A stretch of 39,383 nucleotides of DNA from Chara braunii (lineage: Eukaryota; Streptophyta; Charophyceae; Charales; Characeae). Position 1 is the stretch's first letter. Every line of letters begins with the position of its first letter. The stretch is from assembly GCA_003427395.1 (NCBI GenBank), contig BFEA01000363.1, positions 444,083 through 483,465 on the forward strand, read 5' to 3'. Position numbers and translations under genes: made by a program. The notes beneath the pieces are model-generated. The model was not told where the DNA came from. It was given only the letters and a program-made list of their open reading frames with translations, and searched no databases. Shown in pieces: positions 11,026 to 23,305 of this stretch.

Positions 11026-11158
11026 CTGTGGTAAGCATTCAGTGGATAGGTCGTGGGCGNGGGGGGCNGGAGTAGAGGTGATAGTAATCCGAGCTGTACT
11101 GTGGTAAGCGTTAATGGTTAGGTCGTGGGTGGGGGGGAAGCGGGAGTAAAGGGGTTAT
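11026..11158 (-). repeat. 73-bp imperfect tandem repeat upstream of copy B ORF1
   Basis: Units 11026-11082 and 11099-11158 both start CTGTGGTAAGC and share GGTCGTGGG, a G-rich run and GGAGTA; the period is 73 bp. The array lies 45 nt upstream of the ORF1 start, where a LINE 5' UTR and internal promoter would be. Repeated 5' units acting as promoter monomers are known in some L1 elements; the role here is a guess. Confidence 0.6.
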
Positions 11159-11938
11159 CGAGGTAGATCCGGTTGTGATGATNCTGGGATCGGAGGTCAA
11201 GATATGGAGATGAGGGAGGTGAGACTGCCGGCCAAGTGNAATCTCACCTTCNGACTGNTGTCATGATCTCTCCGCATCGGCGCTCCGCTTCCCAGTGTAC
11301 TTGCCAATCCCCTCTTCACCTCTCACGTCCCCCCTCAGACCGTCGATGGTTGTTCCTCCTCGTTATCTGCNTGNTCCCTTTCGACCCNCTTTCCACACTC
11401 ACCTCCCGTCGNTCACGCCATCTTTGCACTTTCTTCTCCCGCCGTTCCCNCCCTCCTTGCTCGGCCCNGCCTCTAACGCNTCCCCGCGGTTATACTTTCC
11501 CTGACCACTCCCTCCGTCGCTGCGTCCCTGCGGGTCCTCTTTAGTTCCTGCCGGTTTCTCGCTCTGCTTCACAATCACCTCCTTGCACCCNTGCCTATTC
11601 CTCCCCCCTCCACGTCTCCGCACTTGGTTGGCGAAGTCAATCCTAGATGNGCTCTCTCCTTTNTTGTGTTGATNAGCTCCCGTCTCCTTGTCGACGTTGT
11701 CACCGAAGCATCCCGCGNCANTGTCGTCGTTGTTACCGGAGCATGCCGCGTCAGTGCTCAAGGGCCGCCGATGTGCTCNCCGTTGCCGCCTTCCACCTCC
11801 GTGGTCGAGTCATGGCAGCACGGCCCATCGCCTTCCTCGATGTCACCGAGGGAGTCAACTGGAGTGTGGCGGGGCCTTGCCCGCCGGTCCAGTTAGCGCA
11901 CTTGCGCTTGGGGGGGGGNGCACCTCCCTTAATTCGGC
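11159..11938. other. spacer between head-to-head copies B and C
   Basis: I see no gene. The plus strand is pyrimidine-rich from 11262 to 11620 and contains an imperfect 33-bp tandem repeat (11691-11720 and 11724-11753; shared GTTGT-ACCG-AGCAT-CCGCG). Open frames on either strand are low-complexity Arg/Pro/Ser and match no other copy in the window. The N-terminus of copy C ORF1 could start inside the right part, but it cannot be aligned with copy B. Confidence 0.5.
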
Positions 11939-14170
11939 CCTGCTCACCGTACAGGCAGGTGACACAACGCTCTCCACGGGATTGGATGCGATGCACCTAT
12001 TACGGTTCCACTTTGTCCAGAAGCTGCACAGGAGGCCCACAAGAAAGGTCCAGGTTCGGAACAATACTCTGTGGCCCGTGTCCATCATCTCCCCCCAGTC
12101 TCTGGCAATCAGGAATCAGGTCTATGAGCAGCAGGCTGCGCAATTCATCTTCCCGCAGATGGCATTGTCCTCCCATCTCAATGACAGACTCAAGTGGGTT
12201 TCCGGGATTCTCAAATCACAAAAGCTATCAGCTGCAGACGCAGCGGACCACTTTTGGTGGAATCTCCATGCTTGGCCATCGTGACCGTTCTGGCCCTTAA
12301 CCCAATAGACAGAAACAACCTCCTGCGCCTGCAAAGCGCGTCCTTCAAGGGAGTGCACGCTAGAATTCAACAATGGAGCCCTCCGAAACCCCTCTCGCCG
12401 GACGAGAGAAGGCTCCATCTGATGGCCAATAACTACTGGGTCGAATTCACCTTCGCCCCGGCTCATATCCAAGGAGAGATCCTCAAAATGCTGGAGCAGA
12501 TCGCACCCATCAAAGGGTCTATAAATGGACTCCGCGATTTTCTGGCGAAAAGGGACGACACCTTGCTGGTAGCACTTGACTGGTACATGTCCCATACCTT
12601 CCCTCTCAGAGATGAATGGCATTACCACGCAGACGGAAAGAAGCACATTGTCCGCTTGAGTCACCCGCAGGACCCCTGGTGCTATGTCTGTAAAGTCAGA
12701 GGCCACCTCTACACAGACGACACATGCCCTGTCAACAGCAGGAAACTCCCACAAGGGCTTGTGTCTCAACACCCCTCAGAACAACAGGCGTGGCTCCCCG
12801 AAGACAGCCCGCTGAATGAGTGGGTCTTCAGGATAGAAGAAAGGAAAATCACAGGCCAGCTAATAGCATTTTTCATCAAACGAGATGCCAAAATGTTCAG
12901 TCAAATTATTCTGCCTGAATTAGACATTCAATTGAATGAGGTATGCAAAGGAAAATCACAGGCCAATGGAGCTGGGAACAGTGGGAAGGGATAGGCATAC
13001 TGCAGAAGAGGCCAGAGGGCGTCGAGCCCTCTACACACTCCTGTCCCAGGGCCACACAGCAGCACCAGTCCCGGACTGAGATGGAACAACACGGGACGGA
13101 CCCGGCCACACGAAACAGAGGTGTGCGAAACACACTCCCCCCATGACAAACATGTCCCAGTCCAAGAGCAGGGCAGCCTCCCCCCAAGGGCAAAGGGACC
13201 GCCCCTTGTCATTGGATTCAAAGGCGACCCTTGGGCTCCCCGAAAGGGGGCAACACAAACGCCACCCCGGAATGATTCTGCCTCTCAACTCCTTCTCCTC
13301 CCCGCCCGCACTCTCCAAACAAGATATGTACTGGCCCTCAGGCAAAACATGACAAAGGAAGGCGGAAAAGAAGAGGGGGAGATCACAGATGGTGAGCAAG
13401 AGGACGACAAAGACGACGAGGGGCGCTCTTCTCACCTCGTTCGGAGCAGAACTTCCCCTCGCCGCCCTCAAATCGACGAGGACTTGCCACGGAGACCGGC
13501 CCCCCAGATCCGGGACCACGACATTCAGACGAAGGACAAAATCCCTGCCCCGGTTCATAGCCAGCGGTCTGTAGAGGAATCAGTACAGCCGGGGGACATT
13601 CCTGTGCCCACAACGAATGCTGCCCCCGTCTCGGACCAGCCCCAAACGCTTGAAAAAGCCGCATTACTGGCCCCTGCCCCGGAATATGGCCCATGGTCTG
13701 AGGTCGAAGCAACACAGCCGGGGGAGGTGAACAAAAATCAGCTGGCAGACAGCTCCCCAGACCAGCGTCTCAACCCGCAGCTGTCAGGAGGCAGACCCAG
13801 CTTCAACCATGGAGGGTCTGATCACAAACAGAGGGAGGGTGAGGGCAAGACTCAGACTAATACACCCGAAGGATTCCTTCCTCCTCAAACCAGGGCTCAA
13901 CAGTCTGGACGAGACGCAGCTGAGTCGACAGACTCTCCTCGCACAGCCTCCCTTGTCCCCGCCAATGCTGAAGGTGGCGCAGCAGGCCACACAGCCAGGG
14001 GCCAAACGCAGAATCAACGGGAGTTTGCAGCAACCATCCACAGAAAATGACGAGCGAAAACCACAGGCCCTCACACAATCGGGTTTGCAGGACTGTGTGC
14101 AAAACCCTCTTCACCAACGCAGACAAGAAGAACACATGGGGCTTGAAAAGGTTAAACTTAAAGAGAGGTA
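11939..14170 (+). pseudogene. LINE ORF1 proximal region, DUF4283-like with zinc knuckle (copy C)
   Basis: The first recognisable part is LDAMHLLRFHFVQKLHRRPT (about 11976), parallel to copy B. A one-base shift near 12253 moves to the frame starting at 12194, which carries VTVLALNPIDRNNLL, NNYWVEFTFAP, LEQIAPIKG, KRDDTLLVALDW and the knuckle CYVCKVRGHLYTDDTC (CX2CX4HX6C) at about 12680-12730. The following block ITGQWSWEQWEG matches copy B LPGKWRWEGQG but is split by an 88-bp insertion at 12859. Another shift near 13130 leads to a long hydrophilic Pro/Glu/Gln-rich stretch. The role would be RNA binding, inferred from family resemblance. Confidence 0.75.
12859..12946. mobile_element. 88-bp insertion with 19-bp target-site duplication
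   Basis: The 19-mer AAAGGAAAATCACAGGCCA occurs at 12840-12858 and again at 12947-12965. The 88 bases between are AT-rich compared with the surrounding ORF1 and contain the palindrome ATTCAATTGAAT. Removing the insert plus one repeat restores the reading KITGQWSWEQWEG, which aligns with copy B, so the insertion is independently confirmed. No poly(A) tail or clear terminal inverted repeat is seen. It may be a severely 5'-truncated retroposed fragment or filler DNA from break repair. Confidence 0.8.
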
Positions 14171-14176
14171 AATGGT

Positions 14177-16709
14177 TTGATGAGGGCCATGACTCGGTAC
14201 GGGAGGATAGAAAGAGCATCAATGAAGATCAAAGCCCTGATGCAAGGACCGGAGAATGCCCCAGAAGAACAACAATCGGGTCATCCACTGGATGAGATAA
14301 TCGTGGCCCTCCCAGCCAAAGGAGCCTCTGCACCTCCCCCTGTCCAAGGGCAACCGACTGCCTCCTTAAGCGAGGTCGTGTCTGAGGTCAAGGGTGAAAA
14401 TAAGTTTCTTCTCCTCCTTGCGGCGAAGGGGAATGAGGCGAAGTCCGAAAGATGCAATCACCTGATAGAATGGGACCACACAACTCTCGAACCTGACAGG
14501 CCGAACTGCAAAGGACAGGGCAGGACGTGCAAATCGAAAATGGCCAGACAGATCTGGCCCGTCACGAATTTACATGTTGGGCCACTTCTCCCTCACCTCT
14601 ACCCTCTGACTCGTCCCCCCCCCCCACAGAGACGCTGTTGGACTGCCATCCAAAGTCCCCGAATAAACAGTGGTCGAGAGAGGGGGAAGAGCATACGACA
14701 CACCTGCCGATGGTCCGCCCCCTCCTCCCCCCCCTCCCCCCTCCCCGCCCAGGGCATTGAGGTCCTCATGGGGGCAGCTCAGGAGGACTGGGGGGACGAT
14801 TCACCCCCATCCCAGCCGAACCCCGCCCCTTGGGGTGGGCAAGAACCTCTCCTTCTATGTTCCCCCCATCATTTGCAACCGGACTTGGGACTGCAAGAAA
14901 TTAATCGTCAACAACCTCAGCCCTGGACTACATGGATACTGAAATCTCTCCGCTGCACACCTCGCAGACGACAACAGAGATGGACCAGGTAACAAACATG
15001 GATATGGGACCCTCTTGCTTGCAGGAACACACCCGCCATCAAATGCCCCTGGAAGGAGCACAAATGCAGGGACAAAGCCAGGCCCCCCCTCCAACCCCCC
15101 CATTGCCTTCCGACCCATCGTCCATTCCACTTGGCCCGGTGCTTTAGTGGGCAGCACAAGTGCAACAAGAGATTATAATTTTTGCCCATGGTTGTCTCAT
15201 AGTAGCATCCATGTCTCCAGCCCAGCAACTCTACTTGCCTGGTTTCTCCATGTGGCAAGCACAGGTTAGGAATAGCTGCGCATGGCTCCACAACGACCAT
15301 CTAGCTCAGGACACGAAGCTGGATAGTACCCTTCGTACACAGGCCCCCGAGCTGCAACAACTACATCACCACCCCCACCCCAATAGACCATTCAAACACA
15401 CAGTCGGAGTACACCCTGCCCTGACAAGAGGATGGCCCCGAAATCATACCCCGTGGCCAGGAGTTGGGGAAGGGGAAATAAGATATGGACGTCGAAACCC
15501 CCCCGCCCCAGTCTCCCGCCTCGGAGGACCCAAGAAAATGGTCCCTGAAAAGAAAAATTAAAAAAAGAATGAAGGACATTTCAGATTGGGTCCTTGAATC
15601 TTACCTCGCGCAGGAGAACGTCCAGGTGGCAGAAGCCCTCTCGCTGCATTACTGGGACATCATAGCTGATATGGACCTCATATGGTGGAAACATTGGACG
15701 CATTCTCAGATGTGGCAGACATTGACTGACCCTTTATCATTACTCTGGCATGGGGGGTGGTTGACAAAGTGATTAAAAGCAACATTTTCAAGATCCAACC
15801 CGGATCACAGTCCCGAGGTGGGCAGCCCGGGACAGCCCACCCCCCTAGCCGACCAGAGACGTCAACAGCTTGAGATTGTGGACTCGGTGCCCAGGGAACC
15901 TTCACAGGCCACAATGTCCAAACTGAACGGGGCCAACACCTCGCACCCACCCCCTAAACACCTGCTGGCAAAGCTCTCAGTCGACTGCCAGCCTGGCCTC
16001 CCACCCCCGATCGAAGGGGTGGGCTGCTGATCATTGCAGGCCTCTCGGAAGGACCAAGGACTCATCGATCTGCTATCTTCCTCCGAGGACGAAGGGGATG
16101 AGCAGGGGGAGGAGGCAGTGGGAAACCACAATCCACACAGTCAGAAATGCTATCGACAGCGGGGGAATGTGGAGGTGGTGAAAACAGAAGGAAAAATCGG
16201 CACAAGGGGCAGAATGAGGGACTGGGTGGACAGAAACGAGCAATGGGACCTATCGAACCTGAAACACAACGACTTGCTACTTCTGTCGACCAATAGTCCC
16301 ACGGCTGGTCAACCCTTGCTCGGCCTTGCTAAAATCGAAGCCCACTACCAAATGGTGTCGACGGGTGTCTCCCCAGTGGGATGGAAGGGACGGTCGGAGT
16401 TGCATTTGATAGCCAGCCACTTGCACGTGTCATGGAAAATCGAAACGCGGACATACTTTGCTGGCTGACTCTACCGCAAGGCCTCCCCTCCCCGGCCCAG
16501 ATCTGCCCCGTCCTGGCCTCCCTCCCTCCAGAGTAGCAAAAGGTAAGACCATCCTGGACAATACGGAGTGGTTTACTGACGCTCGGTTGTGGCAAGTCCC
16601 TATTTCAAGACTCAGAACCAACCAGGTTTCGCTGGCATACCACATAAGGCACATACTCGGAGTGATCCTCACACATGGCCTGTTGCCCGCCCAACCACCT
16701 CCACAATAG
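14177..16709 (+). pseudogene. LINE ORF1 distal region (copy C)
   Basis: Fragments in frames 14177-14992, 15485-16468 (stops at 15770 and 16028) and 16458-16709. The block ENKFLLLLAAKG ... NHLIEWDHTTLE parallels copy A LIEWDPETVE. At 15485 MDVETPPPQSP resembles the G start MEVDTSPPPPD and leads into ISDWVLESYLAQEN, the helical block. The last fragment, NTEWFTDARLWQVPISRLRTN, matches copy B LQWMTQHQIKNMPTTKLRSN, just before EN. The middle is Pro-rich low-complexity sequence, so long open frames on the other strand are not meaningful. Function is unknown beyond probable membership of ORF1. Confidence 0.6.
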
Positions 16710-16740
16710 TGGTGCTGCGTCCGCCCACACCCCTACAGAA

Positions 16741-19700
16741 ATGACTGCACATCAAGCAACCCAAGAAAGATTCAAAATGGACAGCTCAGTCAACCCCACA
16801 GGCCATCCATCACGGGCTTTCCCCCGCCAGCCGCGCCCCCCGCCCCCCTCTCCACTCCCTATGCCTCTCATCCATACCCACCCGCAACTGCATCCGCCAA
16901 CACCCCCGCCACCAGCCCGTGAAGACAACCCCCCCCCCCCGCCGTCTGCCATCTCCCCTCCCCTAAGAAAGTCGCCCCCTTGGGCAATGACCCTCAGGAA
17001 GGCGGACCTGGATGTCAGCTCAATCAATGTTAATGGTTTAGTGACAACCTCACACAAAAAAAAAAAGGCAATCTGGAACATGATCCTAATGAATGATAGC
17101 TCCTACTGGCCGGACGTTGTTTTTGTACAAGAAACTCACCTCCATGATAATGTGGTGCACGCAGCGAAAGAAAAAGAAATCTGGCCGTATGGGTCTTATA
17201 ATGCGTGTACAACAACCTACCATTCGGCGGGAGTGGCCATCTGGATCCCCCCCTCCTCAAGACTCAAACCGCTATTGGTGCAGAAGGACGGCATCCATGG
17301 TCGTTGGCTCCTCATCAAGGCACTGTGGGAAGAAGAAGAGATCTGCCTCACTAATATCTATGCCCCTACCTCCTTGGCGGAAAGGGCAGACTTCTTCTTG
17401 CAACTCACTCACATCCTTCCCTCGGGTATCCCTCTCATTCTGGTCGGGGATTATAACTTCGCACCTGACCCTGTGTTGGACATAAGGGGCCACTCACAGG
17501 CCGCCTGCTCATCGCTGCCACCGCAGGGGTTGGATGGGCTGATGTTTACCCATCTGCTTGAGGAGCTCCAACTGGTAGACTCATTCTGAACCCTGCACCC
17601 CACAAAGCAGGCCTTCACATGTACCAGATCTAGAGGAGAAAAGGGCCTGTCCAATTCTGGGATTGATCTCATCGTCATCTCCAAGGACCTGTCGGGGCCC
17701 CTGGTCAAGGCGACGATCCTCCCGTTTAGCCCCTCCAGATCCTTTGACCATAAGATAATCGCTTTGGGTCTGGTGACGCGCCCGCTCTTCACGCGCGGAC
17801 CGAGCTTCTTTAAGCTTAATATTTAAATCACCAGTACTTCCTAAAGTCGTGTAGCGTTAACGCTACACAATTTTAGGAAACGTACGGGCCACTACAGGAG
17901 CGCCCAAATTCATCCAACTAGAAACGTTTTTACTCCATTTTTTTCTGCGGCCGATAGCTGGGCCAAGTACTGGTGGTTTAAGCTCCCATCGTTCCACCAA
18001 TGCGTGAATGAATTTTGAGAATATTGGAAAACAAAAAAAAACGAATTTGACTCGGTGGTGGAATGGTTTAACCAGAGGATAGCCCACCTTAGAGAAAGGG
18101 CCAAAAAGTACTCCATAAAAAGGGCACGAGAGAGGAAGGTCACACTGGAGGGACTGCTGCTCACAAGTGAGACGACAAGCTTAACTACCAGCCTTTAGAC
18201 AACGATGTATACTCCCATCTACTACAAGCAAGGGACAGACTCCAAGACTATCTGGACGAGTGGGCAGAAGCCTGGAGATTGCAAGCTAAAATAAAACGGT
18301 CTCGCATAGATGGTACAATGGCCAAAACATTCTTTCAAAAAGCGAAGGCCAAACCAAGACAATCCTCGATCAACTCCCTCAAGCACTCGTCAGATACCTT
18401 GCAGCTGGAAGCAACTAACCTCTAGGCGGTGGTGGATTACTTAGCGTGATACTATCGGGACCTCTTCATATCTGGTATGCCCCAGAAGTCAGGGGAAATC
18501 GTGGCAACCGCCAGGCAACAACTCTTGGTCAACCTGGACACAACACTCATGCAGGATGACAGTCTAACCTTAGAAGCTCCAGTAACAGAAGCCTCAGAAG
18601 GGGAGGTCTTCGCTGCGCTGCAACAAATGGAGGACGAAAAAAACGCTTGGCCTGAATTCCTTTCCTAAAAAAATTTGGCTTGCTTGTTGGGACACACTAC
18701 GGTTGGATCTCATGGACTACATACATGTTGTTCTCGAGGAAGACACCTTTGGCGGCCTGCTAAACCAGGGAATCACAACACTCTTGTACAAGAAGGGGGC
18801 GAGGAACGAGATCCGCAACTACCGGCCCATCACCTTGCTACCCATCCCATATAAGTTGGTAGCAAAGACCCTCACGAATAGGCTGCTCCCACACATGTGT
18901 CAACTCGTCCATCCGGATCAGTATGAATTCATCCCGGAATGAAACATTCAACATAATATCCTGTTAGTAAACGAGACTATTAAATACGCCCGTCAGAGAG
19001 GGAAGAAGGCGAAAGTTATTTTCATCGATTTTGAAAACGCCTATGAGACTACGACCATGTTAACCGGACTTTTTTAGACCAATGCATGCAAAGAATGGGA
19101 CTAGGTCCTAACTTCAGGCTGTGGGTAGTCACTTTGCACAAAACAACGACCACTAATGTCATGGTAAATGGCCACCTATCCAATCCCTTCCCCCTCGAAC
19201 GCTCGGTCAGACAGGGGGACCCAATTGCACCGCTGCTTTTTGTCATCATTATGGAGGCATTGGCAACCGCCATCAGGGCAAACCCAAATATTGAGAAAAT
19301 TGGCATCCCATAAATACCCCGACACAAAATACCAGTCACATCCCTCTTCGCGGATGATCTCAAAGTCCCCATAAGAGTCAATCGCTCCTCCCTACAAGCA
19401 CCGGTGGGCACGATACAAGCCTTTTCAATTGCATCGGACATGGTGGTCAATTGGGGCTCCAAAACTGAGGGTTGGTGGCTCCACCCGCTGGATCTCTCAC
19501 CCCCACCAGACCCGGCTATAGCATGGAAGCACCACGACGAAGCCATATGGATACTAGGGGTCTCCCTTACGGCAATGGGGCCTCCGTCGGATCATGGGGC
19601 CTCATTGGTGGAGGAGGCACTCCAAAGACTGGTTAGGTGGAAGGGTCTGCACACGTCCATAGTGGGGAAGGTGCTGATACTCAACACCGTCATTTTCTCG

Positions 19701-21656
19701 ACCATGTGGTACAAAGCGGCCTTCTGGCTGATACAACAAAAAATCCTCAAATCCCTTAAACGGTCAGCAGCGTCTTACGTATGGAAAAATGACCATGAGG
19801 ACCCTGCATTCCTCTCAAGAGTTGCATGGGACTATATAACCCAGCCCCGCTCCAAAGGGGGGTTGCCGATCTTGGAACCTCAAGACCAACTCAAGGCCTT
19901 ATCCTTAAAGATTATTATCCGCCTGCTGATGGGGAACAACATTTTGTGGGCCCCATATGCTGAGTTACAATTGTCTAATTTGCCCCCCCCATCGCCTGCG
20001 GACAGCCCAGTACATGCTCTCCAATGGTTCACTAATCCCTCTTGGTCGGTTCTAGGTGCAACCAACTCATTGCTCCCACATACACCACAGGCCCAAGCCA
20101 GGAGAGATATAGCAAACGACCCTCTTTGGCCAAACATGATAAAATTATGGAGGGAGTTGGGCCCAGATCGCCTCCCTCCACCCCTGCGTTGGCACGAGGT
20201 CATTAGACAACCGCTGTTTGGCCACCCCTCCATTTGTGACGACGAGGGGAGACATTTCCACCTCCATAACAACTCCTCTTGGAGGGCATGGGTAGCTAAG
20301 GGGAATCATGGGAGATATATGAGACTCAAAAAACACTTGGAAGACGGACGCCCAAATGAGGGACCAACTGAAACACGTGAGGGACAGACCCGGTAAGTTG
20401 CGTCAATTACAGGAAGCGATCCCTCTTGCTTGGTTGCAACAGTTGAAGCAAGGGCCTACCATCCAACAGGGGGATTAATAGGTGGTCCATTGGAAGCAAC
20501 AGTGCTCACCAACGGTCGTGAACCGAGTGGCTAACATAATAGGACAAACAACACACTTGGCAGCGTATAATATACTTCACCCAGGGACCACATGGTCGGG
20601 TCTTGAGAGGAATGAATTGGCTGACCATGACTGCACCTGGACGGGCCTTGGACGAGTAAGGGTGATCGAACAAACGGACGGAGCACCCTATGCCTTCCAA
20701 CCGGCCCTCCCGCTGACCATCCTACCGTTCGACCCTCAAGAATGGGAATGGAAGCAACCAAGCCCTGCCAAACCGCTCAAACCCTGGCGATAAACCATTA
20801 AATAGGGCTACCGCAACCTGCACAAGTCTTGCCCGACTGAAGGACTAATCAAACAGTGATAGGAGAAAGACTTCATCCTCCCACCAGACGGCCTCTGAGA
20901 CTTGAGCTGGTCAAACTACTCTCATATAATGCCAACTGCACACAGGGCTCACGAGTGGCAGATCCTGTACCGCTGCCTGCCCACCCCCGACTGGTTAGTC
21001 ACGCGAACCGACCTTGAACAACAGGGTCGCCTCTCCCCCATCTGTCGGTATTGCGACAGAAGCTCCCTGCCAGTTCGGGCCATCCTGGAACACTGCCTCC
21101 TCGGTTGCCAAATGGTCTCCCAGATATGGAGGTGGTGGGATGGAGCATGGACTGCGTGACAGGATCCCAGTATCTGTGGCAGCCCAGACTCCAACTGTTG
21201 GGGGACCAAGCAGACATTCCTTCCAACTGGTCTCCCTATGAGAGGAACCTCTTCCACATCACAAGACTGAAACTGCTGATGATTGTTTGGCGAGCCCGCT
21301 GCTCATTTGAGTGAAATCAGCACACGTTCGACTTTCCACAGGCCAAAGAACACATAACCCACTATCGGACGGCCAGTGTCAAGGTCGCTTGGGATCAACT
21401 CAGACAGAAAATACTCACCATAGAAAAGAACCCAATCCTCACCCCAGTGGTCAAGCAACAGGCGATAGAGGAAGCAAAAACTCGCTTCGCAGACGAATGG
21501 TTGGGACCGACGGGAGCAATCACGGAGGTGGACAAATCACAACTCACATGGCACAACTGGAGGAGAGACGAGCATACTTGGTCCTTCAAACCTTTATCCT
21601 GCTTCTCTATCCCCTACGCGGCCACTCCCCCCTCCTTCGTCATCCTCCCGGTCTAG
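16741..21656 (+). pseudogene. LINE ORF2: EN, RT and zf-RVT-like tail (copy C)
   Basis: Chosen start is ATG 16741, after which a Pro-rich leader precedes EN: SSINVNGL, VQETHL, SAGVAIWIP, GDYNFAPDP, SNSGIDLIVIS, SFDHK. Stops at 17587 and 18016 replace Trp. A ~150-bp element interrupts at about 17827. RT pieces: RNYRPITLLP, motif A FIDFENAYE with a frameshift at about 19045, motif B RSVRQGDP, motif C FADDL at about 19350 after a TAA at 19311; a shift also lies at the A7 run near 18668. The tail holds WQILYRCLPTPDW, CRYC and HCLLGC, with shifts near 20395 and 21140. The last conserved block ends at 21656. This is the only copy here spanning the complete ORF2, but it is non-functional. Confidence 0.85.
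17827..17977. mobile_element. small TIR element (MITE-like) inside copy C ORF2
   Basis: The inverted ends are CACCAGTACTT at 17829-17839 and AAGTACTGGTG at 17965-17975, extendable to 13 bp with one mismatch. Flanks show TTTAA/TTAA at 17822-17826 and 17977-17981, a possible target duplication; an alternative is TTTAAGCT at 17809 and 17977. Inside, 17839-17878 is a near-perfect palindrome whose central 20 bases (17849-17868) are perfect. The element splits the EN-RT linker between FFKLN and LPSFHQ, where B and G have no such insert. The subterminal palindrome resembles CACTA-type architecture, but the superfamily is not established. There is no transposase, so it would be non-autonomous. Confidence 0.7.
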
Positions 21657-22337
21657 CTTCCCCTATCCCCCACCTCCCCCCTCCCTTAACCTTGGAGTGT
21701 ATCTCGACCCGGCAGAGCCACCGACGACAAGGAATGCCCCAAGGATTCTATCTTGCCCGATCCAACATATGGGCACAAGGAGGATAGTCGAGGAAGGAAG
21801 GGATCTCTCACCTATTAGGCCTTCATGGACACTTAGGAAGAAGACGAGCCAAAGGGTCGCCAAAAGCGCACGCTGGAGCAAAGGCAGACAGGGAAAGCGA
21901 AGAGGGTAAGACTATGTCTCCAGGGAATAGCCACACAATGCCACAGGGCAAAAGTGTGCGAGGAGGTAGGATTGGGAAGGGACAGAGAAGGACGGACGGA
22001 CATGGGGGTTGTGGAAACCTGGAACTGATTAGTCCAAATGGTCTTAAGGGTGTTCACCGACAGATGCAAAGACCTGCAACACTGGTGCCAGGGCTGGGCC
22101 AACGAGGTTTGAGTGGGTACAGGGTTTAATAAGGGCTCAAATGGGGCTCTCATAGTACAGGGGGGCTACTGAACAAGGTTGGGCAAACAGATAAGGGGCG
22201 ATATAACAAGGCTGGGAAAGGAAACGAGTAGGATATATATATTTGTATGACAGGCCCTACACGTGTGAGCAAGCGTACGTGCAAGTGAAAAGGGAGAGAA
22301 ATGGAAACTGGGGGGTTGCAGACACATGGGATTGAAC
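21657..22337 (+). other. probable 3' UTR or flank of copy C
   Basis: No ORF2 similarity remains after 21656 and no gene is visible. The 25-nt stem-loop found downstream of A, E2 and H is absent, and there is no poly(A) tract, so copy C probably lost its true 3' end or belongs to a subfamily without it. A short TA run lies at 22234-22245. The minus-strand fragment E1 begins at about 22338. Confidence 0.4.
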
Positions 22338-23305
22338 TTAGACCGACAAACTAATGAGGGATATGAAAGGAGGATCCAGTTTATGTTTTAGGCTTTCCCA
22401 TTTTGTCAAAATATTTGTTTGAATTTGTTGTTTAATCTTGTCAGTAAATGTTGGGCCATCGAGTCTAGCCCCTTCCCATTCATTTGTACACCTCCTCTGC
22501 CAGATAGCCCAGAGGATAGCTTTTCTTCCCAGAATAAATAGATTTTGGGTAAAGTTATCATTCTGCTCAGGGTTCCAGACTTCCAACAAAATTGCTTTCC
22601 AACCCCATGGTCATTTTTCAGATATCTCCAGCCGATCCCAGATGCGGTCCCACTATCTCCAGAGCCATACAACCCCTGGGCATGATAGGAAGATATGCTC
22701 TATAGTCTTGAGGATTTTCGTACCGGGAAAGGCTGATTTGCATAGTTTACACCAGGGTTCTGCCAACCCCTTTGCCTCCAGAGAGGATCTGTTGATCAAC
22801 CAATCATTTGTAGGAAAACAACGGTGTTCAATTTGCCACTATAGTGAGATTATCTTAGATTGTTTTGATTTTACCGCTTTGAACCAGCGTACTTGCCTCA
22901 AGTCGTCTTTACTTATATTCAGTTGATTCATCCACCTCATCGAGACTCTATCTATTAAGTTGATTCTGGGTCTGAACATTCGGTAAGTGGACTTGACTGA
23001 TAGGGAGTGCAGTGAGCGAGTGTAATATGTCCCTTTCTCGTTTTGTACACCCCATTGCCAGCTTGCTGGGTCTATTGGAAGATCTGAGATTTCAGATGAG
23101 GGTCTGAAAGCCATCCATGATGTAGAGTCCTTCTGAAGCACCCTGATCCTGAAAATTTGGTCTTTTGGTATTCATTGTGTCTTATTTTGAGGGTGTCGAT
23201 TCACCAGGTTATCCTCATTTAATTGGAAAACCGAGATTAGTGCTAGGGAGTCCACTAGAGGAATTAAGATATTCCCCACCATGTTGGGCTCATTTCTAAG
23301 CCTTA
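22338..23305 (-). pseudogene. LINE ORF2 C-terminal fragment E1
   Basis: One minus-strand frame runs from about 23305 to 22338 with stops at 23172 TGA, 22839 TAG and two more in the tail. It contains DQIFRIRVLQKDS, SVKSTYRMFRPRINL, WQIEHRCFPTNDWL, WCKLC, HIFLSC, QNLFILGRKAILWAIW and ILTKW, closely matching copies A and F and less closely E2. The 5' edge meets E2 head-to-head near 23305. The 3' edge is lost just after ILTKW, the same point where copy F ends. The stop at 23172 replaces a Trp and 22839 a Gln of sibling copies. Confidence 0.85.

Larger units (their letters stand above)
3625..11158 (-). mobile_element. LINE copy B, best preserved, 3' truncated
   Basis: Minus-strand order: 5' imperfect repeats (11158-11026), ORF1 (10980 to 6945), an 18-20 nt gap, then ORF2 with EN and RT (6924 to 3625). 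The ORF2 tail containing zf-RVT and the 3' UTR are missing; the sequence passes straight into copy A. The head-to-head neighbour is copy C. Many single ambiguous bases between 9642 and 11780 suggest a collapsed or low-quality repeat consensus there. Confidence 0.8.
11939..21656 (+). mobile_element. LINE copy C, nearly full length, frameshifted
   Basis: On the plus strand it holds ORF1 proximal (about 11939-14170), ORF1 distal (14177-16709) and ORF2 with EN, RT and the zf-RVT-like tail (16741-21656). All the parts found in B, A and G occur here in one order, so this copy defines the full element plan. It contains two short foreign insertions (12859-12946 and about 17827-17977) and multiple stops and frameshifts. 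The 5' limit is uncertain; the 3' UTR probably continues into 21657-22337. Confidence 0.8.
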
